A stretch of DNA of 7,001 nucleotides from JAQUGA01 sp964521105 (GCA_964521105.1 CAZFPO010000138.1:1-7001); one strand, 5' to 3'. Numbered from the stretch's first letter, positions 1-6,987 are shown. Numbers and translations are program-made. Notes: generated from the sequence alone by a model not told the origin.

Positions 1-2
1 AG

Positions 3-369
3 TGGAGCTGGAGGGATTCGAACCCTCGTCCAAACACAGTACCAATATGCTTTCTACATGTTTATCATCTGCTTAATTTTCGAGATAAAATTGGCGCAGA
101 GCAAACCGGTTTTATCCTTATCCTTTTGGTTTCGCAACATCATTCAGGCACTAATATTACTATCTTTACTTTTTCGATGCTTCCATTCCAAACGCCGTAA
201 AGAAGGGCTTTTGGGGAAACAGCAAGTGCTTGGTCCTAGACTAAGCAGCTAATGCGTAATTGTAATCGTTGCCTTTTATGGCTCGAAAGTTGGCTATTAA
301 CGGAACCTACTCACAACGTCCGACATGCTTACATACCCTTACTTGCGCTGTCAAAACCAAGTCAACCCC
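3..369 (-). ncRNA. ssrA: transfer-messenger RNA (tmRNA)
   Basis: This RNA rescues stalled ribosomes by acting as an alanine tRNA and then as a short message that adds a degradation tag. Read on the minus strand, the 5' end GGGGUUG (369-363) pairs with CAGCUCC (10-4), followed by discriminator A at 3. The T arm is GAGGG-UUCGAAU-CCCUC (27-11). The conserved GGUUUUGAC stretch follows the acceptor stem. A long P2 helix is seen between 323-335 and 46-61. A pseudoknot before the tag can be drawn by pairing 319-322 with 301-304 and 314-317 with 289-292. The tag frame lies at 241-273. The length, about 367 nt, is normal for one-piece tmRNA. The 3' CCA is not encoded (C then T follow the discriminator), so it must be added by nucleotidyltransferase. 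The 5' end is inferred from the acceptor stem; a short leader would be removed by RNase P. Confidence 0.97.
241..273 (-). other. tmRNA proteolysis tag reading frame, (A)GNDYNYALAA
   Basis: Within the tmRNA, the frame ending in UAG (243-241) reads back as GNDYNYALAA from a GGC resume codon at 273-271. Tags in this phylum typically begin with G and end in a YALAA-like degron. The C-terminal ALAA is the signal read by ClpXP and similar proteases. The preceding CAUAAAA stretch fits the A-rich sequence just upstream of resume codons. The resume codon is inferred from position and from the family pattern; the ALAA-stop end is read directly. Confidence 0.88.
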
Positions 370-386
370 AATAAGTTTATGCGGTG

Positions 387-394
387 CAAAGATA
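387..394 (-). promoter_or_regulatory. Bacteroidota-type -7 promoter element of ssrA
   Basis: The minus strand reads TATCTTTG here, an exact match to the Bacteroidota primary-sigma -7 consensus TAnnTTTG. It ends 17 bases before the inferred mature 5' end of the tmRNA (369). Transcription would start near 380, leaving a leader of about 10 nt to be removed by RNase P. No clear -33 TTTG is present at the usual distance; the nearest is ATTG at 413-410, with a short spacing. The element lies in the gap after the stop codon of the upstream gene, so the tmRNA need not rely on read-through. Confidence 0.62.
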
Positions 395-401
395 CAACAA
401 A

Positions 402-2480
402 TTATCTTACAATAGATACGGATCCCGAAAATTGTGTTTTCCATTCGGGATATCCCACTTGTTGAACTTCTTTCATAAGTATAAGAACGTAATAATATAC
501 ACCATCAGCTAAATTATCGCCATTCCAATCGTTTTTATAATCATTATTGGAATAAACCTTTTTACCCCATCTATTAAATATTTCTAATTTTGAATATGGA
601 TAATTATCTAAATTTTCAACAACAAATTTATCATTTATCCCATCGCCATTAGGTGTGTATACATTTGGGATGGTAATATCACACGGAATAAAAACAAAAG
701 TTACTCCACCCGAATCGGTACAAAACGCATTTGCTACTCTAACAAAATAGCTTCCCGAACCAGAAATTGTATCGGCAGTAATCTGCGAATTATTGCTATA
801 AGGTACTCCATCAATAAACCATTCAATGCTTTCATAATTTGGACTAACCTGTAAAATACGGCTTTCATAAGTACATAATTCAGCACCTAAACCTAAATTT
901 ATTTGTGGTTGAGTATGTACTGTTACAACCACACTATCGTAAATAGTTCCACAAACATTACTCATGACTAAATTTACGGTACGTGAACTATTTGGAACTA
1001 TGGTGATAGGATTACCCTCATAACCTTGCCAATAAATATACCCATCGAAAGTTGCTCCTAGTGTAACTCCTTTGCCACTGCAAATTGCAGTATCGTTACT
1101 AATAGTATAGTGTAAACTTCCAACCAACACTTTAACACTATCAATGGCATAATTTCCGCATGGGTCTTGAACCGTAACATAATAAGTAGTTGAAACCGTA
1201 GGATTTACTTCTTGCTGACTCACATTTCCTACTCCATTGCTCCATGTGTAGGTAAATGGAGGAATTCCGCCGGTAACATTTGCTTGAAGATAACCAGTTC
1301 CACCATCACATAATAACTGATCTTCGGACATTTCCAAAGTGATTGGTGGATTTCCATGAATTGGAATAAATAACGTATCTATTACACCTGAGCAACCAAA
1401 GCCTGGAATTAAAACTATAATGGTGTCTTGAGCACCGGGGTTTGAATTTGGTAAAGCTATAATTTGAACAGAAACTGAATCAGATCCGGGAGGAATAATT
1501 GCTGAATCGGGTGGAAAAACTAAATAATCTTCGCCATTTGTAGCACTACCAGTGAAAGAATAATGAATAGTAACGGTATCACCATAAATTTCGGGAATAT
1601 GAAAAACTAATGAAGCGTCGCTACAACCACTAACGATAGAATTTGCAACCACATCGGATTCAAAAGTTAACTCGGAACTCATACCTAAACTTGAAAAACT
1701 ATTTGCCTCCAAAAAAACGCCTGTATCATAAATACCATCATACACATCACCAACAGCTAATTTAATATGGTAAGTTTGACATGGAACCACCACTACGGTA
1801 GCAGTCATAACAGTTGTCATTGCATCATAAACAATATGAGCATTTACAGGACTTGAATTATTTCGATAATATTGACAATATTCGCATGGTCCATTATTCG
1901 AAGTCCCATTGTTGATGTTATTAATTGAAACCACAGTGTTTGTTCCAGGAATTCGTGCAATATTATAATTTGTATAATTACCTCCACCAGGATTAGGACC
2001 TGAAATAAAAAATCCAAACACATCGTTATAATTAGTGTTTGCATACTCGGGATACTCTTCTGAGCCAAAAACATATCTAAACCTTAAAGTATCGGAAATT
2101 GGAACAAAATCAAATTCTAGTACACAACGATCTTTAATAGTTCCACTAACTAAACTTGCTAATTGGGCATCAGAACCTTGTGCATTATCTGTACTTGCAA
2201 ATGAAGATGCACCTTGAGACACTTCCGATGCTTTGCCAGAAGTTAACAATATTCCAGAAGTAAATCCTAAATTATGTAATGTAGAACCCGTAGTAAAAGT
2301 TGCCCATGCAACATTAGCTCCACTATATGAAAGATTAGAAACAGTAACACCCTGTCCCACAAGTACATCTTGGATAGCATAATTTAAAGATGGGTTTGGA
2401 GCAATGACTAATTGAGAATATAATCTGTTGCTATTAATTGCAAAAATCAAAACCCAGAATAAAAAGAATCGGATTTTCAT
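402..2480 (-). CDS. T9SS type B secreted protein with choice-of-anchor L domain
   Basis: A 692-residue secreted or surface protein. Residues 1-23 are a signal peptide (basic start, hydrophobic core, ending LYSQ). Residues about 35-262 match the choice-of-anchor L family, with FRYVFGSEEYPEY at 134-146, DVFGFFISGPNPGG at 153-166 and GPCEYCQYY at 197-205. Residues about 270-375 look like a Calx-beta-like strand domain. About 378-453, 456-522 and 525-598 look like PKD/Ig-like repeats, the first with PPFTYTWSNG. The end (about 603-692) is the gliding-motility-associated CHU_C (type B) sorting domain, with NVYTPNGDGINDKF at 606-619 and IFNRWGKKVY at 634-643. This domain normally directs export through T9SS and surface attachment. 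No catalytic motif is visible; an adhesin or matrix role is inference. The ATG at 2480-2478 is chosen because it directly begins the signal peptide; no Shine-Dalgarno is seen. The gene looks intact and ends 32 bases before ssrA on the same strand. Confidence 0.95.
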   Translation of the reverse strand: MKIRFFLFWVLIFAINSNRLYSQLVIAPNPSLNYAIQDVLVGQGVTVSNLSYSGANVAWATFTTGSTLHNLGFTSGILLTSGKASEVSQGASSFASTDNAQGSDAQLASLVSGTIKDRCVLEFDFVPISDTLRFRYVFGSEEYPEYANTNYNDVFGFFISGPNPGGGNYTNYNIARIPGTNTVVSINNINNGTSNNGPCEYCQYYRNNSSPVNAHIVYDAMTTVMTATVVVVPCQTYHIKLAVGDVYDGIYDTGVFLEANSFSSLGMSSELTFESDVVANSIVSGCSDASLVFHIPEIYGDTVTIHYSFTGSATNGEDYLVFPPDSAIIPPGSDSVSVQIIALPNSNPGAQDTIIVLIPGFGCSGVIDTLFIPIHGNPPITLEMSEDQLLCDGGTGYLQANVTGGIPPFTYTWSNGVGNVSQQEVNPTVSTTYYVTVQDPCGNYAIDSVKVLVGSLHYTISNDTAICSGKGVTLGATFDGYIYWQGYEGNPITIVPNSSRTVNLVMSNVCGTIYDSVVVTVHTQPQINLGLGAELCTYESRILQVSPNYESIEWFIDGVPYSNNSQITADTISGSGSYFVRVANAFCTDSGGVTFVFIPCDITIPNVYTPNGDGINDKFVVENLDNYPYSKLEIFNRWGKKVYSNNDYKNDWNGDNLADGVYYYVLILMKEVQQVGYPEWKTQFSGSVSIVR

Positions 2481-2654
2481 ATAACTAAATTTTACTACTT
2501 ACTATATTTCACTATTCATTTTGACGAACGATTCACCATTTTAGTTGCCTAAATTAGTCATTTTTTCCTAAATAAAAATAAAAATGAAAATAATTGAATT
2601 AAAATCTGTCAGTTTTTATTTTTTTAGCTACATTTATCGACTAAAAAAACAAAC
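2481..2654. other. divergent intergenic region between two T9SS cargo genes
   Basis: A 174-base, very A/T-rich gap holds the starts of two oppositely oriented genes. A reasonable promoter for the right-hand gene is visible at its right end. I looked for CAAAnnTA, the minus-strand form of the -7 element, for the left-hand gene and found no match, so that promoter is unassigned. No RNA gene, strong hairpin or long repeat stands out. Confidence 0.6.
2605..2636 (+). promoter_or_regulatory. probable promoter of the 2655-3749 gene
   Basis: TACATTTA at 2629-2636 matches the -7 consensus TAnnTTTG except for its last base. TCTG at 2605-2608 resembles the -33 TTTG element at a spacing of 20 bases, which is the usual distance. 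Transcription would start near 2642, giving a leader of about a dozen bases before the ATG at 2655. Both boxes are one mismatch off, so this is a likely but unproven promoter. Confidence 0.45.
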
Positions 2655-3749
2655 ATGAAAGCTATCAAAATTATTTTTATTTTAAGTATATTTTCATTAC
2701 AATCTAATTTATTTTCACAAGTTATACTCCTACCTGAAATGATGCCATTAGCTGGCGACACTATTTTTTATCGAAGTTTGTCAAACCCAAGTATTGACAC
2801 TAGTTTAACTGGAGAAGATTTCACTTGGGATTTTTCGCAAATTTCAGCAAACAATTGGGCTGCCGACACTTTTGTTGCAGTAAACTCCACTCCCATTGCG
2901 TATAACGCACAATTTAACAACAATATGTTTCCCAAATATAAGGCAACAGTAGCCTCACCTCAAGGAGACGTGAATGTTCCTATTGGTGGGTTTAACTTTA
3001 CAAATATTTTTTTCTATTATAAATTAAGTGGAGATAGTGTCTATTCGCAAGTTGGACAAGCCATAACAGTAAATAACATTCCTATTCCGATTAAATTTAC
3101 CGACATCGATGACATGTATCAATTTCCTTCCATTTATGGTGATTACGACACATGCTATAGCTCATACAGTGTTACCATTCCTCAAGTTGGATTTAATTCC
3201 AGACAACAAACTAGATATAATTTAGTTGACGGCTACGGTACTGTAATTACTCCTATTGATACTTTTTATAATGCCATACGAATAAAAACAATTATTAAAT
3301 CTCGCGATAGCATCTATTCCGACCAATACAATATGCCATTTGCTTTCAATACAACAACCACTGAATATAAATGGTTTACTGAAGGACATAGAGGTCCCGT
3401 TGTAATTATTAGCAAATCGCAAGGAGCAGGTAACAATCGAAATACAATAAAATTTATTGATACCCCCGAGCCAATTCCATATAATGTTAATACTTTTGAG
3501 CAGCCAAGCATTCAAATTTACCCGAACCCTTTTAATGAGTATTTATATATTAATGTTGATTCTGAAAATTTGCCTTGTATAATTTCAATCAATGATATTA
3601 ATGGGAAAAATATTAAAAAAACCACTTGCTATTCTGAAGATGACTTAATAAGTGTTTCAAATATATTATGTGGATTTAAAAGTGGATTATACTTTTTAAC
3701 TGTAAAATCTCAGAAAAACGTAGAAGTTCAAAAAATTATAAAAAGATAG
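2655..3749 (+). CDS. T9SS type A sorting domain-containing secreted protein, function unknown
   Basis: A 364-residue exported protein. Residues 1-22 form a signal peptide (MKAIKIIFIL start, ending LFSQ). Residues about 286-364 are a Por-secretion-tail (type A) T9SS sorting domain: IQIYPNPFNEYLYI at 286-299, SINDINGKNI at 311-320, a GLYFLTV strand at 344-350, and a basic end VQKIIKR. This domain normally targets cargo through T9SS and is then removed or replaced by A-LPS anchoring. The body (about 23-280) is rich in Thr, Asn, Tyr and aromatic residues with a beta-strand pattern, and has features such as DFTWDFSQI at 55-63 and a conserved-looking EYKWFTEGHRGPVV at 237-250. I do not recognise its family and see no catalytic motif. 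The ATG is chosen because it begins the signal peptide directly. The gene is divergent from the other T9SS cargo gene and is probably transcribed alone. Confidence 0.93.
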   Translation: MKAIKIIFILSIFSLQSNLFSQVILLPEMMPLAGDTIFYRSLSNPSIDTSLTGEDFTWDFSQISANNWAADTFVAVNSTPIAYNAQFNNNMFPKYKATVASPQGDVNVPIGGFNFTNIFFYYKLSGDSVYSQVGQAITVNNIPIPIKFTDIDDMYQFPSIYGDYDTCYSSYSVTIPQVGFNSRQQTRYNLVDGYGTVITPIDTFYNAIRIKTIIKSRDSIYSDQYNMPFAFNTTTTEYKWFTEGHRGPVVIISKSQGAGNNRNTIKFIDTPEPIPYNVNTFEQPSIQIYPNPFNEYLYINVDSENLPCIISINDINGKNIKKTTCYSEDDLISVSNILCGFKSGLYFLTVKSQKNVEVQKIIKR

Positions 3750-3751
3750 TT

Positions 3752-3764
3752 AGCCATAATGGCT
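3752..3764 (+). terminator. weak hairpin just after the T9SS type A gene
   Basis: AGCCAT-A-ATGGCT forms a perfect inverted repeat three bases after the stop codon; a realistic fold is AGCC/GGCT with a five-base loop. A run of five T follows only about ten bases later, so it is not a classic intrinsic terminator. It could contribute to 3'-end formation, but the support is thin. Confidence 0.25.
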
Positions 3765-3798
3765 GATTCTGTATTTTTAAATAATATCATTAATTTTT

Positions 3799-3827
3799 TT
3801 AACAATTTTTGGCATTACTGTTGTTAA
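3799..3827. repeat. inverted repeat TTAACAA / TTGTTAA upstream of the lipoprotein-caspase unit
   Basis: TTAACAA at 3799-3805 is the exact reverse complement of TTGTTAA at 3821-3827, separated by 15 bases. It lies 45-73 bases before the lipoprotein start codon, where an operator for a dimeric regulator could sit. In sequence this A/T-rich, a 7-base match can occur by chance. A possible -33 TTTG (3808-3811) lies inside it, and an imperfect -7 (TACACCTTG, 3829-3837, one base too long) follows. Confidence 0.3.
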
Positions 3828-3871
3828 TTACACCTTGTTATTTTTATTAATGTTTAACAAAACAGAAGATT

Positions 3872-4753
3872 ATGAAAATAAAATACTTTATTTTACTCAT
3901 TCTTGTAGCATCAATCACATCATCGTGTATCCGAAATAGATATTCGTACATTAGGCAAGGCGAAGAAGTAATTGTTAATTTTCAACACAGTCGTGACAAT
4001 CATAAGTTTTTAGCATTATCAAGTGTTCCCGTAATGGAGGTAGCCGAAAACACCCGTGGTATTGGATTATTGGTTGCACCTTATTTGTTAAAAACTGGAT
4101 ATTCAATCACTACTAAAATAATTGAAAAAAATGCGGGAAAAGCAACCGCTGATTACAGTGCTTACAGTTCAGATGATAAATTTTATAAAAACATTAACAC
4201 TACAACCGAAATCAATTTGCAGTCGATAGATATTATTCGGTTTGTTGATTCAAAAAACATGAACAAAGACACGGCATCAATTTTAAGATTTAAAATAGAA
4301 ACATCTGCCGATGGTCGTTTTATGCGATTAGCTCCATACGAATTATATATAAATTATGCCAAAGCCCGAATGAATCTTCGTGACAAAGCAATTGATATGG
4401 ACGTTAATATTGCCATTGATGCTTCGTGGATTGATAATGAATTAAAACAAAATATATCTGAGTTATTTAAAACCGACATTACTTTTAGAAATATTCCTTT
4501 ACGTAAAAGATTATCTGAAAATCAACTATCTAAATACAAAACTACATGGATGCCATTAATTCCCAGATCGTATGTTTCAAAAGACTCGTGGGGTTATGGG
4601 AATTACACATTTAAAATAAAAGTTACGGAATATGATGATTATACTAAACGAGTAAAAAAAGAAGAAAAAACTCCTCAATTTAACGACTATATCGACCGCA
4701 CAAAAGAAGTTATTGACCAAATTAACACTTCAAAAAGTGCAGGCAATGAGTAA
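3872..4753 (+). CDS. probable lipoprotein of unknown family, coupled to caspase-like gene
   Basis: A 293-residue protein. Residues 1-18 are a hydrophobic lipoprotein-type signal ending ITSS before Cys19, which would be lipidated. The lipobox is imperfect (Thr at -3), as is common in this phylum. The mature protein opens with RNRYSYI. A Gly-rich, fairly hydrophobic stretch at about 62-84 (TRGIGLLVAPYLLKTGYS) could be amphipathic or buried, and is followed by ADYSAYSSDDKFY at 93-105. Two-thirds of the way along are strand-like segments (FKIETSADGRFMRLAPYELYI, 140-160) and an aspartate-rich run IDMDVNIAIDASWID. The tail (about 250-285) is highly charged and helical. I do not recognise the family and no enzyme motif is evident. 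The ATG is preceded by AGAAG at 3864-3868, at best a weak ribosome site. Its stop codon overlaps the start of the caspase-like gene by 8 bases, so the two are probably co-translated and functionally linked, likely in the periplasm. Confidence 0.9.
   Translation: MKIKYFILLILVASITSSCIRNRYSYIRQGEEVIVNFQHSRDNHKFLALSSVPVMEVAENTRGIGLLVAPYLLKTGYSITTKIIEKNAGKATADYSAYSSDDKFYKNINTTTEINLQSIDIIRFVDSKNMNKDTASILRFKIETSADGRFMRLAPYELYINYAKARMNLRDKAIDMDVNIAIDASWIDNELKQNISELFKTDITFRNIPLRKRLSENQLSKYKTTWMPLIPRSYVSKDSWGYGNYTFKIKVTEYDDYTKRVKKEEKTPQFNDYIDRTKEVIDQINTSKSAGNE
4746..4753 (+). promoter_or_regulatory. 8-base gene overlap, probable translational coupling
   Basis: The ATG of the caspase-like gene (4746-4748) lies inside the last codons of the lipoprotein gene, whose TAA is at 4751-4753. 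No separate promoter or good Shine-Dalgarno site precedes it. Ribosomes finishing the lipoprotein could restart here, which would keep the two products in fixed proportion. Confidence 0.6.
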
Positions 4754-6968
4754 AATTAAACCAATTATATTCATAACATTTCTGAGCTTATGCTTTCAAA
4801 TTAGTGCTCAAAAGAAATATGCTTTATTGGTAGGAATTGATGAATACATTCCTAAAGGCAAAAATGCAGTAAAGAATTTCAGACTAGGGAATTTAGATGG
4901 ATGCGTTAATGATGTAGCAGCTATTAATGAAATTTTAATCACAAAATTCGGATTTAAAAACAACGAAATAAAAATTCTATTAAATGCTAATGCCTGCAGA
5001 GATTCTATAATCGCCCAATTCAAAAATTTAGCAAACATTCCTAAAAAAGGAGACAATGTTTTTATATTTTATGCCGGTCATGGCTCGCAAGTTAAAAACT
5101 CACTTTCTTCGGAAGCAGATAAAAAAGATGAAACCATTGTTCCTGCCGATGCTTATCTTGGAATTCCTGATATTAGAGACAAAGAAATTGCTGTGCTTTT
5201 AGACAACATTGTTACAAAGGAAATTGTTCTTACTGCCATTTTTGACTGTTGTCATAGTGGGTCGATGGCACGAGGTCTGTTTGATTCAAATCCTAATAAA
5301 CTCAGATGGTGTGCCCCCGACATGGAACATGATGCAAAAGATGGCTCCACTTCGCCAAAACCTGAAGAAAAAGGAGCACTTATAATATCAGCAGCACAAG
5401 ACGATGAACCAGCTTCCGAATTCAGAATGGATAATAATACACCTCATGGTGCATTTACATTTGCATTAATACAAACAATGAATACATTACCTGCAAGTGC
5501 AAGTGCCGAACAAATCTTTTTAAGTATTCGTTCTATTTTAAAATATAATAATAAAAAACAAGAACCTGTGATAGCAGGTATTGACAAACGCCTTCAATCA
5601 AATTTATTAGGAATCCCAACTACCAATTTACCCAAACAAGCACTTATTGCCATACTTGACCCTGTTGCAAATGATGAAATAATATTGCAAGCAGGTTATG
5701 TTTCAGGCATTGATGTAGGATACAAATTAGCTCATAAAACAGAAAATGATTCCATTGTTTTAGAAATCACCGAAGTTCAATCGGCTAACAAGTCAATTGC
5801 TAAATTAATACATGGAAATTTTAATACCGTAAAAGCAGGCGATATGTTTGAAGTAATTTCATTAAAAATAAATACAAATAATGCATTAAAAATATTCATA
5901 CCCGAGGCGTTAAATTACGACAACTTATTAAAGGAAATTTCAACATTTCAAAATTCAATAATTCAAAATTCAACTATCGAAATCGTAAAAAACCCACAGA
6001 AAACCCCTCCTACTCATACCATTTTTTTCAATAATAAAAAGTGGATATTATTTGAGTCAAACTCGACAGAAAATATTATTGGAGAAACCCTATCGGTTGA
6101 AAAAGTTCTTCAATTAGTGAAAGGAAAAGCAAAAATTTACATTTCACTACCTCCATTTTTTGAGCTATTTAATTCATTCATTAATACATACAATAATGAC
6201 TCTAAAGTAATTTTTACAAAAAACATTTCAGAAGCTGACTATGTATTTAATGGACGTTGGAATAATAACAGTATTGAATATGGATTTGTTAGTCCAAATA
6301 TTCAAGAAAATGGATTAAGTAATGAATTAATATATCCTATCATCACCGACTATTATTCATTTTCAAATAATGAAGCTGACATTTCGACTAATATTAAGCA
6401 TATTAGCGAACTAATAACAAAATTATCAAGGATTAAAAGGTGGCTAACACTTCAATCACCGGTTGATGATGGAGCATTTCCATTTTATCTTTCGTTACGA
6501 AACAAATTAGATAGCACTATTGTTAGCGACCATACGTTGTTAGGTCAAAAGTATGAGTTACTATTAAAATTTGACGAAAAGAATATGGATAATTTTGATG
6601 GTGTAGCTCGATATGTTCAAATTTTTGTAATAGATGCTAGCGGACAAATGCAAGCAATTTATCCATTATCCAATGTTGAAAATAAATATCCACGATACGA
6701 TGAAAATGGAAAAATAATTAAAGAATATCGGATAATTTCAAATATTGTAATTGGAGAACCTTTAGGCTACGACACTTTTTTTATGTTGGTTACTGATGAG
6801 CCAATACCAAATTTCAGAATGTCGGTATCGCAAACAGGAGTTCAAACCCGAGGATTAAATGGAGGTTTATCTGATTTATTTAATGAACAAGGAAATACTC
6901 GTGGAGTTTCCTATTCAAACTCATCATGGTATTTACGAAAGCTTACAATTAAATCGCAAAAAAAATAA
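4746..6968 (+). CDS. exported caspase-like (peptidase C14) protein with DUF4384-like C-terminus
   Basis: A 740-residue protein predicted to be a cysteine protease. Residues 1-21 are a signal peptide (MSKIK start, ending QISAQ). The caspase-like domain spans about 24-290: KKYALLVGIDEY at 23-34, metacaspase-type GCVND at 52-56, catalytic His112 in FYAGHGSQ, catalytic Cys169 in FDCCHSG, and AQDDEPASE at 217-225, which resembles the metacaspase DDQxSAD segment. Both dyad residues are present. Residues about 295-570 have no confident family; 298-372 resemble the beta-rich region that often follows such protease domains. Residues about 571-690 resemble DUF4384 (YVQIFVIDASGQMQAIYP, then LVTDEPIP). 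No T9SS tail is present, so the protein probably stays periplasmic. An in-frame ATG at 4713 also exists, but the ATG at 4746 is chosen because the signal peptide begins exactly there; the upstream start would add 11 residues buried in the preceding gene. The substrate is unknown; preference for Arg/Lys is inferred from the acidic residues. Confidence 0.94.
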   Translation: MSKIKPIIFITFLSLCFQISAQKKYALLVGIDEYIPKGKNAVKNFRLGNLDGCVNDVAAINEILITKFGFKNNEIKILLNANACRDSIIAQFKNLANIPKKGDNVFIFYAGHGSQVKNSLSSEADKKDETIVPADAYLGIPDIRDKEIAVLLDNIVTKEIVLTAIFDCCHSGSMARGLFDSNPNKLRWCAPDMEHDAKDGSTSPKPEEKGALIISAAQDDEPASEFRMDNNTPHGAFTFALIQTMNTLPASASAEQIFLSIRSILKYNNKKQEPVIAGIDKRLQSNLLGIPTTNLPKQALIAILDPVANDEIILQAGYVSGIDVGYKLAHKTENDSIVLEITEVQSANKSIAKLIHGNFNTVKAGDMFEVISLKINTNNALKIFIPEALNYDNLLKEISTFQNSIIQNSTIEIVKNPQKTPPTHTIFFNNKKWILFESNSTENIIGETLSVEKVLQLVKGKAKIYISLPPFFELFNSFINTYNNDSKVIFTKNISEADYVFNGRWNNNSIEYGFVSPNIQENGLSNELIYPIITDYYSFSNNEADISTNIKHISELITKLSRIKRWLTLQSPVDDGAFPFYLSLRNKLDSTIVSDHTLLGQKYELLLKFDEKNMDNFDGVARYVQIFVIDASGQMQAIYPLSNVENKYPRYDENGKIIKEYRIISNIVIGEPLGYDTFFMLVTDEPIPNFRMSVSQTGVQTRGLNGGLSDLFNEQGNTRGVSYSNSSWYLRKLTIKSQKK
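5947..5973 (+). repeat. short in-frame direct repeat in the caspase-like gene
   Basis: TTCAAAATTCAA occurs at 5947-5958 and again at 5962-5973, a period of 15 bases, giving the repeated residues QNSI-I-QNST at about 402-410. It sits in the poorly conserved middle region and may be a small slippage duplication. It keeps the frame. Confidence 0.6.
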
Positions 6969-6987
6969 CTTTGAACAGGCACAGTAA

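Noticed and set aside
1..30. Partial tRNA suggested by the T-arm and acceptor sequence
   Set aside because: The pairing 5' acceptor strand lies about 360 bases away, with a tag frame and pseudoknot between, so this is the tRNA-like end of tmRNA.
58..252. 64-residue plus-strand reading frame
   Set aside because: It lies entirely inside the tmRNA gene on the opposite strand; its low-complexity hydrophobic protein is a by-product of the RNA sequence.
1844..2217. Two short frames (1844-2074 minus, 2035-2217 plus) inside the choice-of-anchor L gene
   Set aside because: The large gene has domain-level support across this stretch; the short frames have no recognisable features or start context.
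3222..3515. Two minus-strand frames (3222-3515 and 3314-3511) opposite the type A cargo gene
   Set aside because: They are shadows of the coding strand, with no export signal, motif or promoter.
4713..4745. Upstream in-frame ATG as the start of the caspase-like protein
   Set aside because: It adds 11 polar residues ahead of a perfect signal peptide and lengthens the overlap with the lipoprotein gene to 41 bases; the ATG at 4746 is the better start.
4808..5056. 82-residue minus-strand frame opposite the caspase-like domain
   Set aside because: It is antisense to conserved protease sequence (GIDEY, GCVND), so it is a shadow.
3872..6968. Anti-phage defence system based on the caspase-like gene
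   Set aside because: The protease has a signal peptide and a lipoprotein partner, with no sensor, reverse transcriptase, CRISPR or nucleotide-signalling gene nearby, so there is no positive support for immunity.
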